The notes beneath the pieces were generated by a model, which was not told the DNA's origin, did not search any database, and saw nothing but the letters and a program-made list of their open reading frames with translations. A DNA stretch of 64,000 nt from Ceraceosorus guamensis (Eukaryota; Basidiomycota; Exobasidiomycetes; Ceraceosorales; Ceraceosoraceae). The position numbers and the translations under genes were made by a program. Numbering within the stretch: the first letter of the stretch is position 1; every line of letters begins with the position of its first letter. The stretch spans positions 124,001 to 188,000 of the forward strand of contig NW_020290008.1 of NCBI RefSeq assembly GCF_003144195.1, written 5' to 3'. Of this stretch, positions 1 through 12,562 are shown one piece after another.

Positions 1-1036
1 CCTCTAGAGGGTTCAGATACCACTCGTTGCCTTGAAGAGCCAGAATGGCTGGGATATAGTCTCTGAGGATGACGTTGACGTAGAAGCCGCAGTTGACGAG
101 ACGAGCACGGTGGAAGTTGTCGCAGTCGCGCTCCTTGTCACCAGCCATGTTCTTGAGGCGATCACCTTCGTCGAGCTGCCAAAGCTTCTTTGCTATGAAG
201 TTGTGGTTGCGCGCGAACATCATTGCCAAGGCCGTCGAAGATGGGGTCATAAGCGCAAGGCGCATGTCCGCAATTGTGTCGGGGAAGATCATGCCTTGTG
301 AGAAAGTGCGGATGGAGTTTTGGCTTTGCTCGTCGTTGCCGTACAGCCACTGCATGTCAAGATAGCTGCTGTTCAGGTTGACTTGTGCGTCCTTTGGTGA
401 GGTGCGGAACGCATCGTGGATAATGAGGTTTGCCATCGAGAAGAGAAGGCTAGCAATACCTTGCGGGTGAGGTTTGAAGCCCTTGCGTGCAAGAAGCGTG
501 TCAAAGACGATGCCCGCATCAGGCGTGACAAGGGGTGCTTTTCTTTGCGCATTCCTCGCGTACGGTGTGCGTGCGGCTCCAAGAGTGGGCTGGTATGGGT
601 TGTTGCCCGAGCCATCGACAGAGCGGAACTCGTTCTTATGGCCCATGATTGTGACTGGAGGGTGTTGAAGGTCGGTGAAGAGGGTGGCTACAAGCTGGTT
701 GCCAACCAGGGTGGATGCGATGCTGCCATTCGTGTCTGCCAGTAGTTGCACCACTCTCTCCAGTAGGTACTTGCGATCGTCCAAAGGCGCACCAGGGGCA
801 AAGAGCTGACCAGAGAGCTGCACGAGGGCAGTGATGTTCCGCAATGCTGTCCCATCAAAGACGGATTTGGTGACTGTGTGGACTACATCTCGCGCGGTGG
901 TGATGACTCCTGGCACGTGTGAAGAGAGAGGGGAGGGCGCAACACCAAGAGCCAAACTGACCTCGGCATCGGTAAGACCATCCTTGGAGGAGCGATGTGC
1001 CAAGGCACTCTCGAACTTAGTCAGGATGGCCGACAT
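1..1036 (-). CDS. Linoleate diol synthase / psi-producing oxygenase, N-terminal part (runs off the window)
   Basis: The ATG is at 1036 and the frame runs 345 codons off the left edge with no stop or visible intron. It reads as the N-terminal part of a fungal fatty-acid dioxygenase of the linoleate diol synthase/Ppo family (Ustilago Ssp1 belongs here). These are cyclooxygenase-like haem peroxidases that turn C18 fatty acids into oxylipins. Seen in order: 'LDDRKYLLERVVQLLA' (res 85-100), 'DLQHPP', 'FRSVDGSGNN', the presumed distal haem His in 'LIIHDAFR' (H207), 'NLNSSYLDMQWLYG', 'ARNHNF' and 'RLVNCGFYVNVILRDYI'. The catalytic Tyr, proximal His and any C-terminal P450-like domain would lie beyond the edge. 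An upstream exon cannot be excluded, because the ORF is closed a few codons before the chosen ATG and an acceptor-like AG lies nearby. The family call rests on motif order and is firm; the exact member is not. Confidence 0.85.
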   Translation of the reverse strand, partial: MSAILTKFESALAHRSSKDGLTDAEVSLALGVAPSPLSSHVPGVITTARDVVHTVTKSVFDGTALRNITALVQLSGQLFAPGAPLDDRKYLLERVVQLLADTNGSIASTLVGNQLVATLFTDLQHPPVTIMGHKNEFRSVDGSGNNPYQPTLGAARTPYARNAQRKAPLVTPDAGIVFDTLLARKGFKPHPQGIASLLFSMANLIIHDAFRTSPKDAQVNLNSSYLDMQWLYGNDEQSQNSIRTFSQGMIFPDTIADMRLALMTPSSTALAMMFARNHNFIAKKLWQLDEGDRLKNMAGDKERDCDNFHRARLVNCGFYVNVILRDYIPAILALQGNEWYLNPLE

Positions 1037-4000
1037 GACGTGGCGAGGTTGCACGCGCTTGAATCACCTCGAAAAGGTCAGCGTCGATAAAGTCGCGGTT
1101 GGGTCGCAGTCTGTGCCAAACACAACGAGCGGAGGAGGCCTTGTGCCACAAAGCCTTGGGTCAAAGGGAATAGAAGGCCGGAGATGAATGCCAGGGGTAA
1201 GCAGCGTGAGGACGGCTTGAGGCTTGCTTGCGCTCGTTCGAGCACTTTGGGTTAAAGAGTACGAGTGTTGACCCGTCGAGTTTACTTCGCTAGAACGCTT
1301 GATGAGAAGTGCTTTTAATTGAGGTGGGAAGGGACGAATGCTGGAAGATGCGCCCTTTTATGAGCGTCACGGGTACTGGAAACAGGCAAGGTTGACGTGG
1401 ATATCTGCTCTGCACACTTCAATCCCGCGTGTGGGCGGGAGTTGCATGAATGAACCCGGCTCAAGCAACAGGATGCACCGATCGAGCTGAGGCTTGCTGC
1501 TCCGGAGCACGAATGCATATGCATGCCGGCAAAGAGTAAGCAGCATCGTGCGAAGCAGCTGTGCGTGAGGTCAAACGATACGCTGCTGATGCTGTGAGGA
1601 GACCACTTTCGAAACAGCTAAAGGCACGAGTCGGCCTTCGACTGCTGCTGCATGGTCTAGCTGCTGCTGGCTGGCTGCCGCGCCGCGCTGCGCCGCCAAT
1701 CTCCGAGGGGATGGCCAGCATGGGCGTCTGTCAATTAAGCAGGAACGCGACCCGAGGTTCCTCTCCTGCGCCACATGGGTCGCATTGCATTCACGATCAG
1801 CCATCATATGCTCCTGCATCGCATCGCATGAAAGCCAAAGCGGCGCTTCAAAGAATCCTCATTCCCGCCTCCAGCTGTCGGGGTGCCTGAGCATGACTAT
1901 GATGTATATCTTGAACAGCCATCGAACAGCCGCCGCTCTTCAGCAGGCTTGCTCTTCGCAGTGTGACTGTGCGGGGCATGATGATGGCTACGACGCCACC
2001 GAGATCCCGTGGTAGCGTGCATGTGGGCGAGCCACTTTCAGCACGAGAGCGGCGCCCGACTTGTAATCAGCTTCAGGTGCACACTTAAGCAATCGTGTGA
2101 GCATGCTAGCTTGGCAGCAGCGATCAGCTAGGATGAGAACTGCTGTATGGATGTATATACATGTTGCCGCTCGTGACTCGCGATCCCGCATGATACCGAA
2201 TAAGCCTATAGAGTAGCAGTGTGAGTGAGGCTCCTCATGGTGTCTGGCCGAGTCTGTGAGTCCTGTAGTGGACCTTCTGCCTAGCTATCGATCGTCGATC
2301 GTCGATGTTAGAAGCGGTGCAATCCGGCTGACTGGTTCTGTGCGTGCCTGAAGTGAGCCGATGCAGTGGGTGGACCGAGCCGCGCAAGCAAGCAAATAGA
2401 CTTTTAGCGCGTCTTTTCATCTCAGCGTGCGACTGATGGAGCGCGTGTGTTGCATGCAGGCAGAGCGCCTGCATATGCTGACGCTGGTCCGCGGTGAATG
2501 CGCGGCTCTGCTGCAGCAGCTATACCCGCACAGGTCTTCCATCCCAGCCCGGCAACTCAGCAAATCAGGAGTGTGCAATTTGACTGTCGTCCCATGTAAA
2601 ATGGTTTCGCGCGCAACAGCGGGTGCTGCACGGCTGCGACGTGCCGAGCATGCTAGCTTCATCCAGCCCGCCTGATCAGAAGACTCACCCACGCCCATGT
2701 CGGCCGCTAAAAAGCGACCTACCGACGTCCAGCATGACGACAAGTAGCACAGCAAACCTTGGCCGACGTCATACCAACCAGCAGTTAAGACCTTCAGAGA
2801 TACGTAACGGCAAGGTGGGAAGAGGCAGTCATGGCTGTGCTCGTGTCTGTTGCGAAGCGAAAGATGAACAATTCCCTCAGCGATCGCAATCGTGGACCAC
2901 CCGGCCAACTTGAGCAGAGGCCTGAAGAAATCCGCGGGCTTGTGTCGCTTGCCCGCCGCTATGGTCACTCGTGATTGGAGGCTCGCGCATTCGTAATTGC
3001 CTTCCCATCACAGAAGCTACATTCACATTCAAAATCCGTGAGTACACACTTAGCAGTGCTTCTCTACTCCAAGATTCTAGGTTCGCAAAGCCACGCCGCG
3101 TGGGGACAGCGCAGAGGTTTGGACCCTATATTGCTGCCGTTCCACCTTGGCGATAAGGTTGTGAATGCGGGCCCGCCACTTTTCGGGCCCGTTCCAGAAC
3201 GTCGGAGTTACGACGACCGAAGAATACAAGCGTGTTTGTGAGCGCTGCGCGTGCTGCAGCATTGCGGGACGCGGCTCGGGACCGAGCTCGCCGCTCTCTG
3301 GCCGGTCCCGCGTGAGCGGAAAAAGGAGTTGCATGAACCACACGCGGTGAGCCGATATCAGGCACGCAATTGCACAATTCGTGATTGGGCGGGTGCCCTT
3401 CGACTGCTGCTGCGAACACTCCAAATTTTGATTTGGAGTCTCGCTGGGATCTTGAATAAGGCAGGATGAACATCATGCAGCACACGAAAAGTATCAATTC
3501 ACCAATCTTGTCACAGTCACAATCAGCCGGAAATGTGAGCGAAACAACTTCTTTGTTGGCCAGCAGGTTCAATCGTTCGCGGGGCTTCGTCTCTATGTAC
3601 ATGTGTTTGGATCGTTCGAACTGAATCGCGATCCGATAGCGGCTTCTTGTAGAGACGAATCAGCCGTTCAAAGTTCATGATTTTCGCTTTGCCTTGAACG
3701 CCTCACAGGCCAAAGATCCAAGCTGTTGTCGGGGAGGGGCTTCTGCTTGTGAGCTGACGGCTGAGTGGGCTCATCGCAGCACCAGGGGACAGCCAAGCAC
3801 GACCGCTAGCGACAAGTTGCAATTGATATGCCTTGCTTCCTTTCGGCTCTCACCCGTGTCGTCTTCTCATTCGCCGTGAGTAAGCGCTACGGACACAGAT
3901 GAAGCTTTCGTGCACAGACGTGCGGCACGATACTTGAAGCTCCGATTCATTCCCCGCGAGCGAAGTAGGGTGTGGCTTGCAAGAAGGTCCCGCGTAGTCT

Positions 4001-4364
4001 GGAAGTCTGATCTCGAGCAGCTCCACTTCGACATGCGTCGAGTCAAGCTGTGGACGAATTTTGCGTCGGAAGTTTACCCGCTTGAGCAGAACAAAGAATC
4101 CAAAGACGATCTGCTTGCTCGTCATGCTTTCGCGATCCCAAGCTACCACAGATATAGGACACATCCCACAGGTCAACCATCTCAAAGTGGCGGGTACTGG
4201 CGAAGCATTTGCGATTTTTTGAGCCACGAACAAGATGTAGTGTACACGACAGCTGCAAAGACAAGGTGTGCGCAACGGGCAGTCTAGAGTCGCAAAGGAT
4301 GAAGGGAGGCGATGTTTCGCGCAAGAAATGATGAGGGGGAGCTATTGTGGCCGAGGGGGGCGTC
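1037..4364. other. Gene-free stretch, 3.3 kb
   Basis: Lies between the oxygenase start and the 3' end of the deubiquitinase gene. It holds only overlapping, mutually exclusive ORFs on both strands (the longest about 180 codons, minus strand, 2417-2968), with no motif I recognise. The low end must contain the oxygenase promoter. A short ATCGTCG-type direct repeat sits near 2285-2310. I see no gene here. Confidence 0.55.
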
Positions 4365-7196
4365 TCAGGGGACGATTGCGTTTCCATTGACTGAAATGCC
4401 GTCTTGTTTGGGGTGCTTTTTGACGGCAGATTTTGCGGGAGGCGGCGCGGCACCTGGTACCACTCTCTTCTTGGGCGCTGCCGCAGCTTCTGGAAGCGGA
4501 GCACCCGTGGCAGTCGCGGGGCTCTGAGCGTGCACGCGTGGTGTCGCACTTCCATTAACTTGCCTCTGTTTACCGTCTCCTCCAGAAACGGTTCGCTGAT
4601 GTCGCATGCCGTTGACGACCGGCCTGCTGGTTGTTTTCTTGCTGCTGTCACCATCGACCTGGGCCAGAGCGCTTTGCGGCAAGGAATCTTCCCTGGCGTA
4701 GAAGAGCAGATAAGGCACGCCCTCGTGCGTGCGTGAAGCTGCTTGCGGTGCAGTCGACGATGCCGAGACGGACGAGGAGGAGCCTCCAGGTGGAGGACAG
4801 GCAGACCACAAGACGTCGTCAATGTGCAACCACTCGTTGCCATCCTGTCTGAGCACATCGACAGTATAATGACCGCCCGAGGCGAAGCGGCCGTGGTGGT
4901 AGACAACTGTCAACAAAAGAAAGATGGCGTATGGCGTCAGTTACGGCCGCCAGGACAAACGCCTCTTGGTCCCCTCACCTCCAAAGAGTCTATACCGCCG
5001 CTTTGCCTCAGCCCTTCTCGAGAGAGCCACAACCTCTTCGGCGACCTCTAGCTGTGTGGAGAACTCGAGCTCTTTGGAGTTCTTGCGAACCTCGCCAGCC
5101 TCATAGACAAACCTCTTGAGGTGAAGAACAAGGACGGGTGGTAGACTTTCGATGCATACCGTCTTTGTAGCATCGACCTGGGCACCTCGCGCAGGGCTCC
5201 ACACGCCAGGAATGATCTCAGGCTCCACCAAGCTTTTCAAGGCGTCCGACAACGTGTGAATGTGCGCAGGCGCTATATCAAGCTGAAGCGGCTGATATGG
5301 CTCTAGCGTCACGCTGTCCTTCATGCCGGGAGTGCGCAGAACGGAACGCAACTTTCCACCAAATATCCTCGTGATCGGAGAATCTGACGTAGCCGTCTGA
5401 GCGAGAGCGTATCGGGCACTCTCCGTCAGCGAGGTGGTAAGCCACTTCTATCGCCGCTAGTCGCTACTCACTGTCCGGGTATGGGCGACGCGTCCCTTCG
5501 TGCCGACCTCCATCCACCCCTCCTCGCCGGGGCTCACTGGTCGACGCAAGACACGCTCTTCCGCGCCTACATCATCCTCGCCTGCTACGCTGTTCTCTTC
5601 CGCCGCCACACTCGCCATCAACGCACCGGCGCGGGCTTCTAGCTTTCTCAAAGCAGACAAAAGCTCCTCGTGCAGAGTGTCCAACAAGAAGCCAAGAAAC
5701 TCCTCCGCGTCTTCTTGATGTCCTCTTCGCATCGTGTCGAATCTCTTCGTGAGGCGCATAGCGTCGTAGACGAAGTCAGGCACGAACGGCTCCGAGGTAT
5801 CGAGAGCTTGTGCAGAAGGCGGTGCGCCCGAAGGAACCGGATGAAACTCTCGAAGGAATTGTATAATGGCTTCCATCAAAGGCGTCGAGTTAGAGAAGTC
5901 AGGCGGAACTTCCGTGCCAACTAGAGTGAATAGATTGACAAACGGCGCGCAATACACAAGGACTTGAAGGATCGCGTTTGCAAAGCAGAAGTTACCCTTG
6001 TTGATCATGCCTCGAGGAGCGGTCAAGGGGGCGGCAAAGACGGACTCTGCTGCCCGAAGACGAGCTTCGAGAGTTTGCAGGCGGGCCTGTCTCTCAGTAA
6101 GGACTGGGGGTCGGCTTGTAGACCGGCGACTGGCCAAATGTTGCGATGAAGAAGGATGCACACTGCCATTGATCGAGGGTTGACGAGACGTGTCAGGGCT
6201 GCCTGCAGTGGATGTGATTGGAGTGGCGACCGCGCTTGAGCTTGACGGTGTAGCGGTGTAGGCCAGAGACTGGGAGCTGCCCGAGCCTGATGCCAAAGTA
6301 GCCCAATTCTTCGGAGCGCCCCAGGCTGGTGCTTTGGGCAAAGACGCAATAGAAGCAGATGGCGACGTTGCGGTCGCCGTTGCATCGCTCGTGCTGCTAG
6401 CCGCTTTCGAATCGTTCGCTGTGGCACTAGAGGGCAGATTTGAGGCCGACGGGACATATTCTGATGCAGCTGTGAAATCGACGTTCTGCTGATCTGCAGC
6501 TACCACGGTACTTGTCTGAGCAGCCACTGCCAAGTTGGCGCTTGTCAAGCTTGCCGGCGCTCGAGAAGCGCGCTGATGTCTATGTAGTGGAAAAGCGGTC
6601 TGGGGCAGCGATGGACTTAAGGAGCTGTGCAGGCTCACACCAGGAGCTGTTGGCGCATGTGGACGAGTGTTGGAGAGGAAGATGGTCGGACCCGCAGTAT
6701 GTGCAAGAGGTTGTAAGAAAGCCAGCGAGGACGAACCTCGTCTGGTCGAGCTCGCCCTATGCCTGCCGTGCCTAGCGATCTGAGCCGAGCCGTCGAGTGT
6801 CCTATGTGTGTCATCTTGCTGGCCAGCGTTGTGCGATCTTTCAGGTTGCGATGAGCCATCAGGGCTCGGAGGGGAGCTATCTGCGCCTAATGACCTCCCA
6901 TTCGAGTTTGCACTGCGGCTCGCTTGAGCACTGCCTGCTGCTACATTGTTGCGTCTCCTCTGTTGAGTTCGAGGAGAAACAGATGAAGACGAGGATGGCA
7001 AGCTGCGAGCGGGGACATCCAATCTCGAGTGGGGAGAGAAAGCTACGCCAGCCTCGCCATCCTGATCCTCATAAGGAGACAGAAGTGAGCGCGAAGAAGA
7101 GGGAAGGACGAAGCCCGATCTTCTGAAGTCGGAACTATCGGGGTTACTGGCGGTGTAGACGGCCGCGGAAGGACCGGCTACCGACGTCGTGGCCAT
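4365..7196 (-). CDS. UBP3: Ubiquitin carboxyl-terminal hydrolase, USP10/Ubp3 type
   Basis: Three exons: 7196-5472, 5396-4979 and 4906-4365, 894 aa. Introns are 75 and 72 nt with GTGAGT and GTGAGG donors. A cysteine peptidase that removes ubiquitin; the USP10/Ubp3 branch works with a G3BP/Bre5-type partner in vesicle traffic, ribophagy and stress. Residues 1-390 are low-complexity Ser/Ala-rich. The USP domain starts at '[16 protein letters not shown]' with the catalytic Cys at about 404, continues through '[20 protein letters not shown]' and, across intron 1, '[15 protein letters not shown]', then '[16 protein letters not shown]', '[16 protein letters not shown]', and across intron 2 the His box '[18 protein letters not shown]' (His about 727) with 'WLHIDDV'. 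A disordered Pro/Ala/Lys tail follows. '[14 protein letters not shown]' points to USP10 among the USPs. The gene is divergent from the R3H-SUZ gene. Confidence 0.92.
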
Positions 7197-8267
7197 GAGG
7201 CTTGCAACGAGTGGCGGCAGAGCAGCGATGAAGCGAGTTGCTCCTCACTCAGATGTAATCGGCCGCGAGCGAGATTTAGGTGCGGGAAGCGACTTTGCCT
7301 GTGTGCGTTGTCACGAAGCCGGACAGCAGGAGGTGCGAGATGTGGACTACCAGCGCAAAATGCCGGTGAAGTCCGCGACTGAGAAGAATATTGTCCCAGC
7401 TCTCGATCAAGCGGTTAGCAAATAGTCCAGTCACATGCGCGGTCTTTGATGTGCACCGGAGCAGAGGTCACAGAAACGGTATGGAAGTGATCGAGGAAGA
7501 TCCATAGGCGAACGTGGGTGAGTTGAGTGGGAGGAGCACAAGGTGGAAAGGACCAATGCGCCGTGCTGCTGAGTGGCCCTCTTCCACTCACGACTCAAGA
7601 TTTTGACTCGAAATCTCGTGTGACCTGTGACCTCGCTCGATCGCAGCGATGCTCGTTGCTGCAGCCTTGATCAGCAATCAAGAATCACCAATCAAGAATC
7701 TTGAATTCGAGGTTTCAAGATCCAACCCGCTCTTTGCGCTAATCACGAATCACGAATTGAACATTCAATACGCACACTTTCAAATCAGTTGCGGCGTCAT
7801 GAAACTCAGGGTCACGTGGCATTTGCAGCCTTCCAGCGCAGGAAGGAAACAGGAAATGCGTGCAGGCAGAAAGCGCGCTTTGCCGAGATCACCTCGCGAT
7901 GCATCAATCCTGAATTTGGTCACGAGTCGTGAGTCTCTTCTGCCTCGCGCGACGGGCCCGTGACTCTCTTTTGCTGCTCGTCCTGCTTCCTTCCATCTCA
8001 ATTCGACTCGCTGCACTTTTGAATAAGAGCTTTGCATACGGCAAGCAAGAAAGTCGCATTGATCAGCGAGATGCAATACGAGCAAGCAACATCTCACACG
8101 TAGTCCCACGCTACGAGCATGCCCATGCTACTGCAGAGGATGAGGTGACATGCTTGGAGGATTTCCCTTACATCAGCCATCATTTTTGTTGGCATCCCGT
8201 CATCTCCTACTCAACTGCGCGCACGACCTGTCAGATCTTCTCAATCTGCGCTCGGTCCTTTGAGGCG
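7197..8267. other. Divergent promoter region (deubiquitinase / R3H-SUZ)
   Basis: 1.07 kb between two head-to-head starts, so it should hold both promoters and both 5' UTRs. The middle (7590-7770) is filled with the dispersed AATCACGAAT-type repeat. An open frame precedes the R3H start from 7929 but has no recognisable coding character. Confidence 0.6.
7590..7770. repeat. Cluster of AATCACGAAT / AATCAAGAAT short repeats
   Basis: A run of imperfect short words: several copies of AATCAAGAAT-like sequence near 7676-7705, then AATCACGAATCACGAATT near 7741-7758, preceded by CACTCACGACTCAAGATT. The same words and their complements recur in other gene-free stretches of the window. They are never seen inside coding exons. 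Confidence 0.65.
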
Positions 8268-11019
8268 ATGCCCAGCACGACACAATCAACGCCCGACAAT
8301 CTCACACGTACGCTAGATATCTCAAGTTCCCTCGAATCACGCAAGAAGCTGCTTGCTGCAACAGAGACGAGCGAAATGTCTGTGGAGACGGCTGCCAATA
8401 CCGTGCCGCCTCAAGAAGCTGTGGTACAGCTGGACGAGCATCTCGCCGCAGCGTTACGGACACCTCGAGACAGGTTTTATCTCTTGACCTTGGAAGAGCG
8501 ATGGCGAGGACTTGACCCCAATCTACCGTGAGTCGCGGGACGCCAAAGACGATGGATCGAGATGAAATGTGTAGAAATGGGCAGAGATACATGCATTACG
8601 CGTGAGAGCCGGGGCAGATCTGACCACTACCACTCATTGCCTTTGGGATTGCAGGCAATGGATCCTGCCTCCTGCTCCACTTCATGAGAGAACGCTCGCC
8701 GCTCGACTGGCTGCGCATTTGGGCTTTGAGACGAGCACCGCGCCCGGAAACTCCAATGGTCTCCTCGTTAGTCGGATAGGCCGCACAATGTGAGTAGTCA
8801 ACGAGACCCGCACCCATTCTCCCCGCATTTAGTCCCGCTAAACCTTGACTTGCTTTCAGGCCGTCCGAGAGGCTGATGCAACTCGCAAGACCGCCATCCC
8901 CATCTGAGCCTGTCAAATTGCTCTCCCGACCTTCACCTCAGCCGCATGCTCCGGCTCCCTCGGCTTTGAGTGCTCCCGTGCCAAGCCGCGACGTGTCTCG
9001 AGCCTCGCCTACAAGTCCTTCCGCATCTAGCAGTGGCACAGCACCCTCATCACAGCCATCCGGTAGCGGCACCGCAGCCCGCACTATGCGGATCATGAAA
9101 CGTGCGCCTGGCGCTGGAAACGGCAGAGACGCGTCCTCAAGACAAAGTGCGAGGCCGGCGCCAACGATTGGTGAACGAGAAAAGGCATACAAAGAAGCTA
9201 GAGAGCGCATCTTTGGTCCTGCGGCTTCCTCGTCAGCTCCTGAGTCTGTTTCGGTATCACGCACGGACAGCCCTGCTAGTGCTGCGCACGATGAGCTCAC
9301 TCCAGATCCCTCGAGCAAGGAAGCTGCACCGCCAAGTGTGACGAACAATGATCGGCAGTCCAGCACGTATTCGGACGGCGATGCGCGGCCTATGAACAAT
9401 TCGACGCCGAGTCTACGCTCCACTGCGCCCGCCTTTGCACCCGCAAGTGTGACAGCATGGAGCGCTCAGACAACTTCTTTCTTGCCGGGAATGCCGGCTG
9501 GAGGCATGACGGCCCAACCTGGCGGCTCAGTATCGATGTCACAGAAGAGCAGTCAGGATGCATTCAATCCGTTTCCGCCTTCGAGAGGCTCAGCTAGCAC
9601 TGCTGGGAGCTCAGCGGGTGGCGAGGAATCCAGCGATCGAGATACTCAAGCATCTACGGTTGATGGGGTCGATGCACGGGACTTGGGTCGATGGGACTAC
9701 GTGCCCGGTGGAAAAGGGGAATATGTTGTTCGGCCTAGATCAGAGCAGGCAGGTCCGGGCACTCCTCCATCATCTGGTTCGCCCACTGCCCGCTTCAACA
9801 CAAGCTCTAAGACCCCTGGGCCCCACCATGGCGAGCGACCCGAAAGCAACCACGCAGCTCGTGCGCCCTTTGCACCTGGTTCCGCTCGTGTGATTCAACC
9901 AAATCAGCAAGCACAAATACCAGATCAGAGCTCAGCTTTCTACCAGTACCCTCAGTACGCGGGATATGGCGCCGACCCCCATTCCTTCTTTCAGATGCAG
10001 TACGGTTCCCAGCAGTTGCAGCCAATGTACTACGGACAGCAAGGACAGCAAGTGATGTATCCACAAGCCAATTATGGATACATGCAGTCAGGCTTGCAGC
10101 AGTGGCATCAGCCAGTGGCTCAAAGTTCGCCTGATCAGAGTGGCGGGTCGAGCTATCCGCCATTCACCGCCCAAAACCAGGCACATTATCCGGCTCAGCA
10201 CTTCCAAAATGCCTCGCCTTTGCCGACCGCTAGGCCTGCGGTGGCGCAAGGTGATGACGTCGCAGTTGCGGTGCCGAGTGATGGTGCTGCGCAGCCTTCA
10301 CGGCTGGACAAGACGGGCGTTAGTAGAGGAAGGGTGCGCGGATTGGGGGAAAGGGCTTTATACGACCCAGCAGCTGGGATGGTCACGCGGACAGCTAGTG
10401 ACGGTCGACCTTCCATGGTGAGTGTGAGAGACATGTCACAACACTTCCCTTTTCAGGTTTTTACTCTGTGAAATGATATTTTCTTCAACGTCAGACACCA
10501 TCGGCTTCCGCGTCATCGTCGTCATCCCTTGCCTCGTCTCGATCTTCTAGCGGCCCCGCTGGACTCGGCCGTAAGATTGGCAACGCAACGCATTTGCACC
10601 ATTCTCTGCCCCCCAAACCGGACTGGATCTCCGGCACGACGCCCTCGCACTCAATTGCGGTCCCGGAACCGACGCCACCAGAAAAGTCGACTAGCCCTAA
10701 GATCGAATCCCAACAGACGCTGGAAGCGTCGATTTCCCAGTTCAAAGACCTCTCTCTGGGCGGAGAGTTTGACGGTAACAGCGACGCAGCACCATTGGCA
10801 CGTACGAGAGAAGCGACCGTGACGCAGGGCTTGGCTCTATCCCCATCAAAGTCGCGAGAAGCAGAATTTCCCGCATTGCCGTTCAACGGAACTGCCGCAT
10901 CGGCCTTGCCGAAATCTTCTACTTGGGCAGCTAAATCTTCCGCGCACAAGGCCTTCCCCCAGGGTGCGGAGAAAGCCAATGATGGCGCCGAAAGGCAAGA
11001 GAACGCCGCGAATATATAA
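8268..11019 (+). CDS. R3H-SUZ domain RNA-binding protein
   Basis: Four exons: 8268-8527, 8655-8789, 8860-10417 and 10495-11019, 825 aa; all junctions keep phase. Exons 1-2 code a compact R3H domain: 'DRFYLLTLEERWRGLDP' then, across intron 1, 'WILPPAPLHERTLAARLAAH', with the R-x3-H signature at R104/H108. Exon 3 carries a SUZ-like segment (about res 208-251) with 'RIMKRAPG' and 'IGEREKAYKEARERIFG'. The rest is a Ser/Pro-rich region, a Gln/Tyr-rich stretch (about 9900-10200) of prion-like composition, and a Ser-rich C-terminus. R3H binds single-stranded nucleic acid and SUZ binds RNA, so this is likely a cytoplasmic mRNP protein of the Encore/R3HDM kind. The start at 8268 is the first ATG that places the R3H domain near the N-terminus; the frame stays open upstream, so a longer form is possible. 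Confidence 0.85.
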
Positions 11020-11411
11020 ATGTGCGCTGCTTGAAGCGCAATCCGAAAGACCTGGCATCGATTCTCGATTGTGGAACAGCGACAGGGAAAGGACCGAGTG
11101 CCGCATGTCTGCTCTGTGCTTGCACCACTTTCTTGATCTACGCGCCACCTACTTTGTATATATACCGGACACCAGACATTCGACATGTCATTGAAGATGA
11201 GCGACCTTGCATGCTACGTCTCGTTCGCCCGACGTCGTCGGGGCATGGCACTGGCAGACAGTCGCGCTAGATTTATGCCAGAGTATGCCTGCATTGATGC
11301 GCAAGGCTATCAACGCGGAGCTCACATACATGCGAAGCTTGATAATCCGAAGATCATATTCAATCAGTCGGCGTGATGCTGACCAGCAAATGCCTGCGAT
11401 GGATCCAACAG
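11020..11411. other. Convergent 3' region
   Basis: About 390 bp between two converging stops. It contains AT-rich stretches, among them TATATAAATG just past the R3H-SUZ stop, that fit 3' UTRs and poly(A) signals. No gene seen. Confidence 0.6.
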
Positions 11412-12562
11412 CTACAACTTTGGTTTCCGAGCATTCTTGGCCATCTCCGCTTCTCTAATTCTTTCTTTCTCGAACTCGACCTGGCGCTCATCGAGCAATT
11501 CGATGCCCGTCTCTTGTTCCAACTGCCTGAGCGCTTGCAGACAAGATGCGGCGCTGACGCGGATGGTCCTGATTCCTAATTTGGCAGCTGCTTTGAGATT
11601 GTGACCAATATCGTCCAGAAACACCACCTCGTCCGGTCTGACTTTGAGCTTGTCCAGGGCGTACAGATAGATACCTTCTTCCGGTTTGCGCATTCCAACT
11701 ACTGCGCTTTCAATGTACTCGTCGAAGAAGTCCCGTATCCTTTGCGACTCTTTTGAAATGCCTAGATGCTCCAGCTCTTCTTCCAATGTGGGGGCGTGTG
11801 CAGACTCTCCACCGCTGTTTTCCGGCGATGCGGCGGTAGGTGGAGCAAAGTTGTTGGTCAAGGCTGCAAGACGAAACTTGCCCGATGCTCGAAGACGCTT
11901 CAAGGCTGTCTCCATGAGAGGGTCTATCCTGGTCGATTGCTTCATCATCAGCCCGAACAGCTGAGCAAGGGAAGAAGTTTGTCAAGACGATGAGCACATA
12001 GCTGCCGCAGCCAGCGACCGTGTTCACACTTACGTGCCGGCCGTCGATCTGCAAGTCCGTTGGCAACTGAGGCACCTCTGTGTTTACGGCGTCGCACGCG
12101 CGTCAGCACCTCGTCTCGCACCGATGCTTCTGACAAACAGACTGACTGACCTCTCCTCCTCGCCTTGCAGAACTCAGTGTACCACCTGTTCATGCTGTTC
12201 AAGTCGCTCAACTCCTCTCCAAAAGTCTTGTAGAAAGCGTACAAAGCCAATTCGCTCCTTTCGAAACGCTACGGCGATGCTCGCGGAGCAAAAGAAGCGG
12301 ATGAGTCAGCCGATGGAGCCGAGTTCGATGGCTTGTAGGGGCGCTCGAGGGTATGGTGACGCATACACACCTGAAACGCTCCCTTGCGACCTCGCGCTGT
12401 GATGCCGACGTTGATGTAGTCATGCGGCAAGCCCTTCTCCTGCTCGTAGAGGTTGATGCCCACCAATGGTGATCCCACCACTACACCTCCAATGTCAAAG
12501 ATGATGGCGCGGGGAGGCACCATTGCCCGAAGAAAGGGATTGTTCTCGTTGCCATCACCCAT
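11412..12562 (-). CDS. HAD-superfamily phosphatase (EPHX2/ACAD10 N-domain-like)
   Basis: Four exons: 12562-12371, 12268-12151, 12077-12034 and 11960-11412, 300 aa. Motif I is 'AIIFDIGGVVVG' (nucleophile D23), motif II 'LAALTNN', motif III Lys in 'GMRKPEEGIYLYAL' and motif IV 'EVVFLDDIGHNL'. The cap follows 'GITARGRKGAFQ' and 'RFERSELALYAFYKTFGEEL'. A glycine stands two residues after the nucleophile, where classical HAD phosphatases have the acid/base Asp. The same DxGGV form is usual in the ACAD10-like branch, so it need not mean loss of activity. Exon 3 is only 44 nt. Substrate unknown; probably a cytosolic or mitochondrial metabolite phosphatase. The gene ends 390 bp from the converging R3H-SUZ gene. 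Confidence 0.85.

Noticed and set aside
2417-2968. 183-codon minus-strand ORF in the left gene-free stretch
   Set aside because: It overlaps other ORFs of similar length, shows no domain-like pattern and has no splice partner; chance ORFs of this size are common in GC-balanced DNA.
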